64,000 bases of DNA from the NCBI GenBank assembly GCA_965232405.1, contig OZ246966.1, forward strand, positions 3,658,001-3,722,000, given 5' to 3'. This DNA is from RCIO01 sp965232405. GTDB lineage: Bacteria; Pseudomonadota; Alphaproteobacteria; Rhizobiales; Rhizobiaceae. The position numbers were made by a program, and so were the translations under genes. The notes below the pieces were generated by a model, which saw nothing but the letters and a program-made list of their open reading frames with translations, ran no database searches and was not told the DNA's origin. This document shows positions 1 through 9,272 of this stretch, in pieces; the first letter of the stretch is position 1; each line of letters begins with the position of its first letter.

Positions 1-452
1 ACCAGCGGCTCCTCAAGCGCCAGGCGATCTGCCGCCCAGTCTTCAAGTCGCGCCATCCAGCCCAGCTTGTAGGGGAACTTTTCGGAATCGACCGGATTGC
101 CGTTGGGCAGATAGAGCGAAACCACGCGCAGCGCGCATGGCCGGCCCCGCGCGTCCTTGACGGAAAACACGCCTTCCATGAACCGCGCCTGCTCGTCCTC
201 ATCATCGCCCGGCAGACGCCTGTTCACTTCGTCGAAGCGCAGCTTGGACAGGATGGCGACGCCATTGAAGCCCTTCTGGCCATGTGTTTCGACGTGATAG
301 CCAAGCGCCTCGATTTCCTGGGCCGGAAAGTTCTCGTCTATCGACTTGATTTCCTGAAGGCAGACAATGTCGGGCGAATAATCGGCAAGCCACTGCAGCA
401 CATTGTCTATGCGCGCTTTGACGCCATTGATGTTCCAGGTGGCGATTTTCAC
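1..452 (-). CDS. xthA: Exodeoxyribonuclease III (partial, C-terminus outside window)
   Basis: AP endonuclease and 3'-5' exonuclease of base excision repair, from the EEP (exonuclease-endonuclease-phosphatase) fold. About 150 N-terminal residues are visible of a family near 260. Seen: WNINGVKAR at residues 6-14 with the metal-binding Asn7, LQEIK at 32-36 with the metal ligand Glu34, GFNGVAIL, and SLYLPNGN. The start is GTG at 452, because it begins directly with the family's first beta strand (VKIATWN); no ATG lies nearby. The erpA stop is 10 bp upstream on the same strand, so the two are probably co-transcribed. The gene runs off the left edge and its catalytic His/Asp end cannot be checked. 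Confidence 0.95.
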   Translation of the reverse strand, partial: MKIATWNINGVKARIDNVLQWLADYSPDIVCLQEIKSIDENFPAQEIEALGYHVETHGQKGFNGVAILSKLRFDEVNRRLPGDDEDEQARFMEGVFSVKDARGRPCALRVVSLYLPNGNPVDSEKFPYKLGWMARLEDWAADRLALEEPL

Positions 453-462
453 TGTGTGCCCG

Positions 463-822
463 TCAGATCGAGAAGCTGGTGCCGCAGCCGCACGATGCGA
501 CGGCGTTCGGGTTCTTGATCTGGAAGGACTGGCCGATCAGGTCGTCGACGAAGTCGATTACCGAGCCACCCATATAGACCAGCGACAGTTCGTCGATCAG
601 AACGGTCGCGCCGTCCTTTTCGATAACCGTGTCGTCGTCATTGCGTTCGCCTGTGAGGTCGAACTTGTAGGAGAAGCCGGAACAGCCTCCGCCTTCGACC
701 GAAACGCGCAGGGCATTCATGCCCGGCTCGCCGGCCAGCACGGATGCGATGCGCTTTGCAGCAGCATCGCTGACTTCCACCGATTTCATGGCAGTTTTCG
801 CGTCGGCGCCCATTGTCGTCAC
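463..822 (-). CDS. erpA: Iron-sulfur cluster insertion protein (A-type carrier)
   Basis: A-type Fe-S carrier of the HesB/IscA/ErpA family that delivers clusters to apo-enzymes. All three cluster-binding cysteines are present: Cys47 in GGGCSGF and Cys111/Cys113 in the C-terminal SCGCGTS. The 119-residue length is normal. The first possible start is GTG at 822; an ATG three codons in (813) is also plausible, since an AAGG stretch precedes it at suitable spacing. It is transcribed leftwards just before xthA and is divergent from dgt. In rhizobia this member is usually annotated erpA; IscA/SufA paralogues cannot be fully excluded from sequence alone. Confidence 0.92.
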   Translation of the reverse strand: MTTMGADAKTAMKSVEVSDAAAKRIASVLAGEPGMNALRVSVEGGGCSGFSYKFDLTGERNDDDTVIEKDGATVLIDELSLVYMGGSVIDFVDDLIGQSFQIKNPNAVASCGCGTSFSI

Positions 823-897
823 CTTGCGTTCGTCTTGTGCTCATAGGTATGAAGCGCGAGGGGGCAAGTCAACGGGGCATGCCAGAAGCGGTTGGTA

Positions 898-2118
898 ATG
901 GTTGCGAGCGGCGATCTGACGGGCATCGGTTTCGGCTACAGGCCGCGCGCTGCCTATTCCACCGATCCGGCGAAGACGCGCGGGCGCTTCTATTCGGAGC
1001 CGGAAAGCCCGACGCGCACGCCGTTTCAGCGCGACCGTGACAGGATCATCCACTCGACCGCCTTTCGCCGCCTCAAGCACAAGACGCAGGTCTTCATCGC
1101 GCATGAGGGCGATCATTATCGCACGCGGCTGACCCATTCGATCGAAGTCGCCCAGATTGCGCGTGCGCTGGCACGTGCGCTCACCTGCGACGAAGATCTG
1201 GCCGAGGCTGTCGCGCTGGTCCACGATTTCGGCCACACGCCGTTTGGTCATACCGGCGAGGACGCGCTGAACGAGAAAATGGCGCCGTGGGGCGGGTTCG
1301 ACCACAATGCCCAGTCGCTGCGCATCGTGACCCGGCTGGAAAACCGTTATGCCGAGTTCGAGGGTCTGAACCTTGCCTGGGAGACGCTGGAGGGGCTGGT
1401 CAAGCACAACGGACCGCTGACCGACGCGGATGGAAACGGCCTGCAAGGCCCTGTGCCGCAGCCGATCCGCGACTACAACGAGCTGAACAATCTCGAACTG
1501 GCCCATTTCGCGGGCGTGGAAGCGCAATGCGCGGCTATTGCCGACGATATCGCCTACAACGCTCATGACATCGATGACGGATTGCGCTCCGGCCTGTTGA
1601 CGCTTGAGATGCTGCAGGACGTGCCGTTGACGGCCGGTCTGTTGGCCGAGGTCCGGGGCAAGTACCCGCATCTTGATGCGGTGAGGACCGGCCACGAGAT
1701 CGTGCGCCGGCAGATCACTGCCATGGTTGAGGATGTGATCGTTGCCTCGAAGGCGAGGCTGGCCGCGCTGGCACCGCAGAGTGTCGAGGATGTGCGGGCA
1801 GCCACCGAGACAATGGTCGTCTTCTCGCCGGAAATGGCGACAGCCGAGAAGGAGCTGAAACGCTTCCTTTATGCCAATCTCTACCGCAACGAGGCGGTGA
1901 TGAAGGTGCGCGCCGATGTCGAGTGTGTGGTTGCCGAACTGTTCGACGCCTATTACGCCGATCCCCGCCAGATGCCCGAGGGCTGGCGCGAAGGGCTCGA
2001 CCGCGCCGAGGACCGCATCAAGGCACGTTCGGTGGCTGATTTTCTGGCCGGAATGACCGACACCTACGCGCTCAAGGAGCATCAGCGGCTGTTTGACCGT
2101 ACGCCCGAATTGGTCTAG
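898..2118 (+). CDS. dgt: dGTP triphosphohydrolase-like protein (HD superfamily)
   Basis: Deoxyguanosinetriphosphate triphosphohydrolase-like enzyme that removes triphosphate from dNTPs and so affects dNTP pools. The HD-domain metal site is visible: HSTAFRRLKHKTQV, then RLTHSIEVAQIAR (first His), then LVHDFGHTPFGH (HD pair plus the following His). At about 406 residues it matches the alphaproteobacterial type 2 subfamily. I chose ATG at 898; an in-frame TTG two codons upstream (892) is the alternative. It is followed after about 50 bp by argS on the same strand, the conserved rhizobial order dgt-argS-SPOR protein. Confidence 0.93.
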   Translation: MVASGDLTGIGFGYRPRAAYSTDPAKTRGRFYSEPESPTRTPFQRDRDRIIHSTAFRRLKHKTQVFIAHEGDHYRTRLTHSIEVAQIARALARALTCDEDLAEAVALVHDFGHTPFGHTGEDALNEKMAPWGGFDHNAQSLRIVTRLENRYAEFEGLNLAWETLEGLVKHNGPLTDADGNGLQGPVPQPIRDYNELNNLELAHFAGVEAQCAAIADDIAYNAHDIDDGLRSGLLTLEMLQDVPLTAGLLAEVRGKYPHLDAVRTGHEIVRRQITAMVEDVIVASKARLAALAPQSVEDVRAATETMVVFSPEMATAEKELKRFLYANLYRNEAVMKVRADVECVVAELFDAYYADPRQMPEGWREGLDRAEDRIKARSVADFLAGMTDTYALKEHQRLFDRTPELV

Positions 2119-2169
2119 GGCGGACCTCAAATCCGGCCCGACTGGCCGGCCTTTCTCCGGATTATCGCC

Positions 2170-3930
2170 ATGAATACTTTCGCCGATTTCAACAATCGGA
2201 TAAAAAAAGCCGTCGAACAGATTGATATTAAAACGAAAGAAGGCAGAGCGCCTGACCTTTCGCGCATCACTGTCGAGCCGCCGCGCGATGCCAGTCACGG
2301 CGATCTGGCGACCAATGTGGCGATGGTGCTGGCGAAGTCGGCCGGCCGCAATCCGCGCGAACTGGCTGGCGATATCGCCGGGGCGTTGAAGGCCGATCCC
2401 GACATTGCCGATGTCGATGTGGCCGGTCCGGGTTTCATCAACCTGCGGCTTTCGCCGGCTTTCTGGCAGGCGCGCCTGAAAGACATGCTGGCGGCTGCGG
2501 GCGATTTCGGTCGCTCGACCATGGGCGCCGGCAGCAAGGTCAATGTCGAATATGTTTCCGCCAACCCGACCGGGCCGATGCATGTCGGCCATTGCCGTGG
2601 CGCGGTGGTTGGCGACGCGTTGGCCAATATTCTGGGCTTTGCCGGGTTCGATGTGACCAAGGAATATTACATCAACGACGCCGGCGCGCAGATCGACGTT
2701 CTGGCGCAATCCGTGCTGCTGCGCTACCGCGAGGCGCTGGGCGAGGATATCGGCGAGATCCCTTCAGGCCTTTATCCGGGCGACTATCTCGTGCCGGTTG
2801 GCGAGGCGCTGGCCGCCGAATACGGTGCGTCGCTGCTCGAAAAGCCTGAGCCGGACGTACTGGAAATCGTCCGGGTGAAGGCGATCGACGCCATGATGGA
2901 CATGATCCGCGACGATCTGGCGGCGCTCAATGTGCATCACGACGTGTTCTTTTCCGAACGCATGCTTCATTCAGGCAATGGCGGCACCATCCGTTCCGCA
3001 ATCAACGATCTGACGCTGAAAGGCCATGTCTACAAGGGCAAGCTGCCTCCCCCGAAGGGCCAATTGCCCGACGACTGGGAAGACCGCGAGCAGACGCTGT
3101 TTCGTTCCACCGAGGTGGGTGACGATATCGACCGGCCGCTGGTGAAGTCGGACGGCAGCTATACCTATTTCGCCAGCGATGTTGCCTATATGCGCGACAA
3201 GATCGAGCGCGGCTTTGACGAGCTTGTGTTTGTGCTGGGCGCCGACCATGGCGGCTACGTGAAACGGCTGGAGGCATTGGCCAAGGCGCTTTCGGGCGAC
3301 AAGGTGAAGCTCGAAGTTCTCCTGTGTCAGTTGGTCAAGCTGTTCCGCGACGGCGAGCCCGTGCGCATGTCGAAGCGGGCAGGGGAGTTCGTTACTCTGC
3401 GCGATGTGATCGACGAGGTGGGGCGCGATCCGGTCCGTTTCATGATGCTTTACCGCAAGTCGGACGCGCCGCTGGACTTCGATTTCGCCAAGGTCACCGA
3501 GCAGTCGAAGGACAATCCGGTATTTTATGTCCAGTACGCGTCGGCGCGCTGCCACTCCGTGTTCCGGCAGGCAAAGGAAGCATTGGGTATCGACGGGCTG
3601 ATCGGCCGCGACGAGATGGCCTCGCGCATGCATCTGCTGGCTGACGAGGGCGAAATCGGCATCATCCGCAAACTGGCCGAATATCCGCGTCTGATTGAAC
3701 AGGCGGCCGGCTCTCACGAGCCGCACCGGCTGGCGTTTTATCTCTTTGAACTGGCCAGCGCCTTCCACGCGCACTGGAATCGCGGCACCGAGACAGCCGA
3801 CTTACGGTTTGTTAAGGTTAACGACCAAGAATTGACCTATGCCAGACTCGGGCTGGTGCAGGCAGTCTCGGACGTGTTGTCGTCCGGCCTGGCGTTGATC
3901 GGGGCAGATGCCCCGGCGGAGATGCGCTAG
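2170..3930 (+). CDS. argS: Arginyl-tRNA synthetase
   Basis: Class I aminoacyl-tRNA synthetase charging tRNA-Arg. It has the N-terminal Add1 tRNA-recognition domain (about residues 1-110), the HIGH-type motif HVGHCRGA near residue 138 after SANPTGPM, the KMSKS-like loop RMSKRAG near residue 400, and a C-terminal all-helical anticodon-binding domain ending YARLGLVQAVSDVLSSGL. The 586-residue length is typical. The start ATG at 2170 agrees with the family N-terminus. It shares strand and order with dgt upstream and the SPOR-domain gene downstream. No truncation is seen. Confidence 0.97.
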   Translation: MNTFADFNNRIKKAVEQIDIKTKEGRAPDLSRITVEPPRDASHGDLATNVAMVLAKSAGRNPRELAGDIAGALKADPDIADVDVAGPGFINLRLSPAFWQARLKDMLAAAGDFGRSTMGAGSKVNVEYVSANPTGPMHVGHCRGAVVGDALANILGFAGFDVTKEYYINDAGAQIDVLAQSVLLRYREALGEDIGEIPSGLYPGDYLVPVGEALAAEYGASLLEKPEPDVLEIVRVKAIDAMMDMIRDDLAALNVHHDVFFSERMLHSGNGGTIRSAINDLTLKGHVYKGKLPPPKGQLPDDWEDREQTLFRSTEVGDDIDRPLVKSDGSYTYFASDVAYMRDKIERGFDELVFVLGADHGGYVKRLEALAKALSGDKVKLEVLLCQLVKLFRDGEPVRMSKRAGEFVTLRDVIDEVGRDPVRFMMLYRKSDAPLDFDFAKVTEQSKDNPVFYVQYASARCHSVFRQAKEALGIDGLIGRDEMASRMHLLADEGEIGIIRKLAEYPRLIEQAAGSHEPHRLAFYLFELASAFHAHWNRGTETADLRFVKVNDQELTYARLGLVQAVSDVLSSGLALIGADAPAEMR

Positions 3931-4030
3931 GTTCGCGGAACGTTCTGTCACCATTTGCCCACATTGCGCTGGTAACGGCCCATAAAGTGACGTCGCCGGC
4001 GTCCGACCAGGTTCGAGTGCGGGATTAGGC

Positions 4031-6610
4031 ATGGCTGACAATTACGACACCAATCGCGACAATCAGACGAATGTCGCGGCGGATGATCCCTTTGCCGAAC
4101 TGGCGCGGATCATGAGCCAGGGCTCGCAGGCCGAAGCGCCGGCGCCCGCTGAAGAAGAAGCAGCGCCAGCAGAGCAGGCAACCGCACCCGAGGAACCGGC
4201 GGAAGCCGATCCTTTCGCGGTCGATCTGGAAAAGGAACTGCTGGGCGACCTCGACGAGGTGGACACCGCATACGCGGAAGGGCCGGCAAAAGACGATTAC
4301 GCGCCAGCATCCGCTGACGATGCCGAGCCTGACTATGCGCCGGAACCATACGAGCCGGTGGAGGCATATGGCGAGCCGGTTGCCGAACAGCCGTACGAAC
4401 CCGTTGCCGACGATGACGGCTATGAGGCAGGTGCATATGCACCCGAACCAGCAACGGCCGACTGGAACGACGCCGCCCCCGAAGCTGAGCCTTTGAACGA
4501 CGATCCGGTCGAGCAGCCTGCAAGCGAATGGCAGGCAGCGGACAGCCAGGGAGATGTCGAAGACTCCGTTCTTGCCGATGTCGATATGGACTTTGGCGAC
4601 CTCGATGCGCCGGCATCTGCCGAGCCCGTTTCTGAAGGATTTGCGGTCCCTTATGAGGAAGCGCCGGCTCCGGAAGGGGACGAGTTGGCCGCGCAACCCG
4701 AAGCTGAAGCCGCACTGTCGCTCGAGGACGAGCTGGAAATGCTGCTGGCGGACGGTTCGCCCGCGGCAACTGCGCCACAAGCAGACGAGATGACAGCCGA
4801 CGATGCGGCTGGCCATGCAGAGCAGGAGGCATTTCCCGAGCCTGCCCAGCAATCGAGCGTTTTCAGCCGCGCCAACTATGCCGGGCATGGCGGGCAGGAC
4901 GATTTCCAACCGGAATTGGATGCCGAAAACGAGCCGGCCGCCGACTACGACGATGCCGCTCAGGCCGAAACAACCGAAGCTGCCGATCCGTTTGCGGAAT
5001 TGGCTTCGGTCATTTCTGCACCAACAGCCAACGCTCCCGGGGCGAGCGGCGCAGAAGAAGCCACGCAGGCCGCGCCGGACATTCCGTTTGAGTTCGAAAC
5101 CGTCGATGTGCCCGAGCCGGCCGCGGTGAACGAGGACGATCTGCCGCTTCCCGACCTGCCGGCTGACGATTTTGTTGCCAGCCATCCGGCAGACGATTTC
5201 GAACCGGGTTTCGACTACCAGTTTGACGCCGGTGCGCCCGCGGCTGACGCGGCAACCGCCGCCTATGCAGACGAGCCGTCTCAAGACGCCGGTGATGAAA
5301 GCGCGCAGAGCGACGAGGACCGCTTCTACGCAGAGGCTCTCGGCTTCAGCGCGGCCGCCGCCGCGGCCCGCGGTTTCGATACGCGCAGAGACGGCGAGGT
5401 CGAGCCGCTGGATGCCGATCTCGATCGCGAGCTCGAGGATGCGATCGCCGAACCTGACGCTTTCGCAATTCCGCCCGAGGAACAGCCAGCTAGGCGCAAC
5501 GGCTTCATGATCGCCGGCGTCGTTATTGGCATTGCTGTGCTTGGCGGCATTGGCGCATTTGCCCTGTCGTCCGGTGGCGGCGACAACGAGACGCCGGTGC
5601 TGGTGGAGGCCGACAACGAGCCGCTGAAGGTCAAGCCGGCGGATCCGGGCGGCGGCGACGAGCCGCTCAATCAGGACAGCGTTGCCTACGATGCCGCAAC
5701 CGGCGTCGGCGCAGACGATACACCGCAGCAGGAGAGCCTGGTCACCACAACGGAAGAGCCGGTCAACATCGCCTCGCGCGTTGTCGAGACCAGCCGGTTG
5801 CCCGGCGTGGATGACGAGCAGCTGTCAACCGATGGTGGCGCTGCTGGCAAGGCCGAGGATCGGCTGCAGGCAACAACGCCTGAAGCAGCCAATGAGGTCT
5901 CCAACGAGGTCATCGCAGTTCAGCCGCGCAGGGTGCGCACCATGATCGTCAGGCCTGACGGGACGCTGGTGCCGCGTGAAGAGGCAGAACCCGTCGAGAC
6001 GGCCGCTGCATCGTCGGAGGCGACCACAGCTGCCCCGATTGGTGGTGTGCAGCCCGAGCCCCTGGCGCAGCCGGCGGAGACTGCGGGCCAGACCGGCACG
6101 GCAGCTACCACTGAGCAGCCCGAAACAGTGGCAGGTCAGGACAATGGCTCCGAGACGGTCGCTGCCGGCGAAGCAGGTGCACCGGCCGTCAGCGGAGCGG
6201 AACAAGCTGCAACGAACACGAATGACCCGGTCACGCCGGCCGTTGCCCCGATTGCACAGGAGCGGCCTGCCAATCAGGAAACGACGCAGCCGCGACAGGT
6301 CGCGCAGGCCGCACCGGCTGCGACCCGCACCCAGCCTGCCGCCCCGGCCCCGGCCGCTACGGCTTCAAGCGAATGGTCGATGCAGATCGCCTCGCAGCCG
6401 AGTGCGGAAAGCGCCCAGGCGACCTATCAGGAACTGGCCCGCCGCTATGGCAGCCTGCTGGATGGTCGCGGCGTCAACATCGTTCGCGCCGAAATTGCCG
6501 GCAAGGGAACCTACTATCGCGTGCGTATCCCCACATCGTCGCGCAGCGACGGCATTGCGCTGTGCGAACGCTACAAGGCTGCCGGCGGCAGCTGCTTCGT
6601 ATCAAAGTAA
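4031..6610 (+). CDS. SPOR-domain cell-envelope protein with long acidic N-terminus
   Basis: Predicted bitopic inner-membrane protein of 859 residues. Residues 1-485 are acidic, rich in Ala/Pro/Glu/Asp and probably cytoplasmic and disordered; one membrane helix lies at about 490-515 (GFMIAGVVIGIAVLGGIGAFAL); a long Pro/Ala/Thr-rich periplasmic linker leads to a C-terminal SPOR domain at about 780-859 with the WSMQIASQPS start and YYRVRIPT core. SPOR domains bind denuded glycan strands at the septum, so a division or wall role is likely. A DPFAELA-type motif occurs twice, near residues 18-28 and 318-328. It follows argS, as in other rhizobia, and ends at a strong hairpin terminator. Confidence 0.88.
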   Translation: MADNYDTNRDNQTNVAADDPFAELARIMSQGSQAEAPAPAEEEAAPAEQATAPEEPAEADPFAVDLEKELLGDLDEVDTAYAEGPAKDDYAPASADDAEPDYAPEPYEPVEAYGEPVAEQPYEPVADDDGYEAGAYAPEPATADWNDAAPEAEPLNDDPVEQPASEWQAADSQGDVEDSVLADVDMDFGDLDAPASAEPVSEGFAVPYEEAPAPEGDELAAQPEAEAALSLEDELEMLLADGSPAATAPQADEMTADDAAGHAEQEAFPEPAQQSSVFSRANYAGHGGQDDFQPELDAENEPAADYDDAAQAETTEAADPFAELASVISAPTANAPGASGAEEATQAAPDIPFEFETVDVPEPAAVNEDDLPLPDLPADDFVASHPADDFEPGFDYQFDAGAPAADAATAAYADEPSQDAGDESAQSDEDRFYAEALGFSAAAAAARGFDTRRDGEVEPLDADLDRELEDAIAEPDAFAIPPEEQPARRNGFMIAGVVIGIAVLGGIGAFALSSGGGDNETPVLVEADNEPLKVKPADPGGGDEPLNQDSVAYDAATGVGADDTPQQESLVTTTEEPVNIASRVVETSRLPGVDDEQLSTDGGAAGKAEDRLQATTPEAANEVSNEVIAVQPRRVRTMIVRPDGTLVPREEAEPVETAAASSEATTAAPIGGVQPEPLAQPAETAGQTGTAATTEQPETVAGQDNGSETVAAGEAGAPAVSGAEQAATNTNDPVTPAVAPIAQERPANQETTQPRQVAQAAPAATRTQPAAPAPAATASSEWSMQIASQPSAESAQATYQELARRYGSLLDGRGVNIVRAEIAGKGTYYRVRIPTSSRSDGIALCERYKAAGGSCFVSK

Positions 6611-6634
6611 GCCGAGACCTACAGCTACAAGAAC

Positions 6635-6658
6635 AACGGCGCCTGCGGGCGCCGTTTT
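6635..6658 (+). terminator. Rho-independent terminator after SPOR gene
   Basis: A perfect 9-bp stem AACGGCGCC/GGCGCCGTT closes a TGCG loop and is followed by TTTTCG. It lies 25 bp after the SPOR-protein stop and before the convergent YggT-like gene, so it may serve both strands. Confidence 0.85.
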
Positions 6659-6683
6659 CGTTTGGGGACCGGCGAGAGAGCCG

Positions 6684-7037
6684 CTAGCCGCCGAACAGCT
6701 TGTAGAGCTGGATCGCGATCTCGCCTTCGAGCGGGAACGACAGCATGCCCATGACCGAATAACCGAGCAGCCAGGGCATCAGGTAAAAGCGGATCATGAA
6801 GAAGAACCAGGCCACGAAAAGCGGCACCAGCTGATCGAGCAGGAAGCTTGGCGTGACCGGCTTGAAAACGCGCAGGATCGGATCGGTTGCCCGCACGAAG
6901 AACTTCATGAAGAAGAAGTCGGAATCTTCGGGCAGGAACAGCCCCATCGCGGACCGCGCGATCAGCGTCCACATCACGACGCCCAGCACATAGTCGACGA
7001 CAATCACCCAGACTGGGAAAATGGCTAAGGTTTCCAT
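6684..7037 (-). CDS. YggT-like integral membrane protein
   Basis: Protein of 117 residues with membrane helices at about 5-28 and 68-98, separated by a stretch reading FVRATDPILRVFKPVTPSF. Such a helix-(loop with T/DPILRxxxPxxP)-helix layout resembles the YggT family, whose role is uncertain (osmotic or membrane homeostasis has been suggested). The match is from memory of the pattern and is not certain. It starts with ATG at 7037, is transcribed leftwards, and is separated from the upstream symporter operon by a strong hairpin at 7067-7095, so it probably has its own promoter or gets read-through. Confidence 0.6.
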   Translation of the reverse strand: METLAIFPVWVIVVDYVLGVVMWTLIARSAMGLFLPEDSDFFFMKFFVRATDPILRVFKPVTPSFLLDQLVPLFVAWFFFMIRFYLMPWLLGYSVMGMLSFPLEGEIAIQLYKLFGG

Positions 7038-7066
7038 CGGTCCCGACTTTGCTCCGCCCCAACAAA

Positions 7067-7095
7067 TCGGGGGCGGAACAGCGTTCCGCCCCCGA
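7067..7095 (-). terminator. Hairpin terminator of the symporter operon
   Basis: A perfect 13-bp inverted repeat (TCGGGGGCGGAAC and its complement, 3-nt loop) lies 21 bp beyond the stop of the leftward symporter gene. In the leftward direction it is followed by ATTTGTT, a weak U-tract, consistent with intrinsic termination. Confidence 0.8.
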
Positions 7096-7115
7096 AGATT
7101 TCCTGTCTACATGCC

Positions 7116-8918
7116 CTAGTGGGTGCTGGCCAGAATGGACTCACCCGAAGGCACACGGACCTCGTCCACCATGCGCTGTGTTTCCTCATCGGGCGCCGGC
7201 GTCATCAGCGTGACGACAACCATGGCGATGAGGCTGGCCGGCATGCCGATGATGCCGAAGCGCAGATGGTCGATGCCGAGCCAAGGCGTTCCGCCATTGT
7301 AGACATAGTAGAGATAGGCGGAGCCACAGACGAAGCCGACGATCATGCCGGCAAGCGCGCCTTGCGTGTTTGCCCGTTTCCACCATATGCCCAGCACGAG
7401 CGGGAAGAAGAGCCCCGAACATGCGAAGCAGAACGCCCAGGCAACCGCGCCCAGGATACCGGTAAGCTGCAGCGTCGCAATCAACGCAGCCGCGGCACCG
7501 ATAACCACCAGCAATACGCGGGCAACGATCAACCGAACGGCCGTGTCGGCCTTCGGATCGATGATCTTGTAGTAGAGATCATGGCTGAGCGCGTTCGCGA
7601 TTGCCAGAAGCAGCCCGTCCGCCGTCGACATGGCGGCAGCCATGCCGCCCGCGGCGACCAGACCCGAAATCACGTATGGCAGGCCGGCGATTTCCGGCGT
7701 TGCCAGCACGACGATGTCGGGCCGCATAAAGAACTCGTTGAGCTGCAGTATGCCGTCGCCGTTCTGATCGGCCACGGCAAGCATGCCCACCGCGCTCCAG
7801 TTCTGCACCCATGCCAGTGACATGACATCGGCGATCGGCTTGCCGATAACGGACGTTGCCAGTTCAGGATCCAGAAGCTGCAGCTTGGTCAGCGTGGCGA
7901 GAGCCGGCGCCGTAAAGTACAGCAGGAAGATGAACAGCAGCGACCATGCGACCGACTTGCGAGCCGAACGCACCGATGGCGTCGTGAAGTAACGCATCAG
8001 GATGTGCGGAAGCGAAGCCGTACCGCACATCATGCAGATGGCGAGCGTCACGAACTTCCATGAGTCCATGCCGCCGCCTGGAGCATTGTGCGGTGTTGTG
8101 AGCACACTCAAACCAGGCATGGCTTCGGCTGCCGCCGCCAATCCTATCTGTCCCTCCAGTTCGCCGATACGCTGGACTGCATCGCCGTAGGAAAAATGCG
8201 GGATGATCCCGAAGCCCTGTGCGTTCGACATCCAGATGACCGGCACCAGATAGGCGATGATCAGCACGATGTACTGCGCGACCTGTGTCCAGGTGACCGC
8301 CCGCATGCCGCCGAGCATCGAGCACAGCAGAATGCCGAGAAGGCCGAACCAGACACCGTATGAGAACGGGATCTGGAGTGCGCGTGCCGCGATCGTGCCG
8401 GATGCGTTGATCTGCGCCGTCACATAGGTGAACGACGCAACAACCAGAACGATAACGGCGACGAGCCGTGCCGCATTGCCGCCGTAGCGTGTGCCGATGA
8501 AGTCGGGCACCGTGTAGCAGCCGAACTTGCGCAGATAGGGCGCCATCAGCGAGTTGACGAGCACGTAGCCGCCCGTCCAGCCGACGATGAAACCCATATA
8601 GCCATAGCCGCCGAAATAGATGCCGCCGGCAAGCGCCACGAAGGACGCGCCTGACATCCAGTCGGCCGCTGTGGCCATGCCATTGTAGACGGCGGGCACT
8701 TCGCGCCCGGCGACATAGTAGGCATCGACCTGCATGGTTCGCGAAAGCCAGCCGATCAGGGCATAGATGGCGATCGTGAAGCCGACAAACAGGATGCCGA
8801 TGGTGGCGGCGCTGACGCCCATCTGCTCAAGGATCGCCATGAGCAGGATGAAGACGATGAAGCCGCCGGTGTAGAGCCCGTAGACCCTGCCAAGATTTTG
8901 AATGAATGATCCGTTCAC
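7116..8918 (-). CDS. Sodium:solute symporter, VC_2705-type, with EF-hand-like loop
   Basis: SSS-family sodium/solute symporter of 600 residues with about 13 membrane helices, probably importing a small organic acid such as acetate. Diagnostic stretches are YYVAGREVPAVYNGMATAADWMSGASF near residues 67-94 and GGMAAAMSTADGLLLAIANALSHDLYY near 425-450. Paired with the small DUF4212 protein 12 bp upstream, it fits the two-component VC_2705 subfamily. The start is GTG at 8918 behind a GGAGGGCGGG ribosome site. Unusual feature: residues 384-395 (DQNGDGILQLNE) match the 12-residue EF-hand calcium loop, placed in a hydrophilic segment between helices. Substrate is not deducible from sequence. Confidence 0.9.
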   Translation of the reverse strand: MNGSFIQNLGRVYGLYTGGFIVFILLMAILEQMGVSAATIGILFVGFTIAIYALIGWLSRTMQVDAYYVAGREVPAVYNGMATAADWMSGASFVALAGGIYFGGYGYMGFIVGWTGGYVLVNSLMAPYLRKFGCYTVPDFIGTRYGGNAARLVAVIVLVVASFTYVTAQINASGTIAARALQIPFSYGVWFGLLGILLCSMLGGMRAVTWTQVAQYIVLIIAYLVPVIWMSNAQGFGIIPHFSYGDAVQRIGELEGQIGLAAAAEAMPGLSVLTTPHNAPGGGMDSWKFVTLAICMMCGTASLPHILMRYFTTPSVRSARKSVAWSLLFIFLLYFTAPALATLTKLQLLDPELATSVIGKPIADVMSLAWVQNWSAVGMLAVADQNGDGILQLNEFFMRPDIVVLATPEIAGLPYVISGLVAAGGMAAAMSTADGLLLAIANALSHDLYYKIIDPKADTAVRLIVARVLLVVIGAAAALIATLQLTGILGAVAWAFCFACSGLFFPLVLGIWWKRANTQGALAGMIVGFVCGSAYLYYVYNGGTPWLGIDHLRFGIIGMPASLIAMVVVTLMTPAPDEETQRMVDEVRVPSGESILASTH

Positions 8919-8930
8919 GGTCCCGCCCTC

Positions 8931-9191
8931 CTATTCGTCACCGAGACCAAACTCGTCGTCGATTGCGTCCTGCCGCCAGTTCTGGAAGAAGATGAGCAGC
9001 ACGAAAACAATCAGCGAACCCTGGGCAATCATGTAGAACCCGAGCGGGAAACCGAGAAAGGTTATCCCATTCAGAGGCCCTGCAAACCAGGGAATGACGA
9101 GCGCGAAGATGAACCAAAGAAAGAGAACCAGAAATGTAAGGTTCCTGGTTTTCACCCAATGGCGTTGTTTGGCATCTGCATCAGCGGGCAT
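8931..9191 (-). CDS. DUF4212 small subunit of sodium:solute symporter
   Basis: Small membrane protein of 86 residues with two helices (about 18-38 and 50-70) and a charged C-terminus, matching DUF4212, the small partner encoded immediately before VC_2705-type SSS symporters. The stretch TRNLTFLVLFLWFIFALVIPWF and the following GPLNGITFLGFPLGFYMIAQGS core are typical. It overlaps no other gene and precedes the symporter by 12 bp on the same strand, so the pair forms an operon. The promoter should lie in 9192-9353, where a palindrome at 9273-9289 is seen. Confidence 0.9.
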   Translation of the reverse strand: MPADADAKQRHWVKTRNLTFLVLFLWFIFALVIPWFAGPLNGITFLGFPLGFYMIAQGSLIVFVLLIFFQNWRQDAIDDEFGLGDE

Positions 9192-9272
9192 AACGTCCTC
9201 CTCCCCCTAGGATGCAAGGGCGGCGGGATCGCCGCCCGCAAATCCTCCCCCAAGAATCGCTTTTCGGGAAAG

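Noticed and set aside
841..2709. A 622-codon minus-strand open frame antisense to dgt and argS
   Set aside because: It is the reverse complement of clearly recognised genes, has no family motifs and only reflects high G+C.
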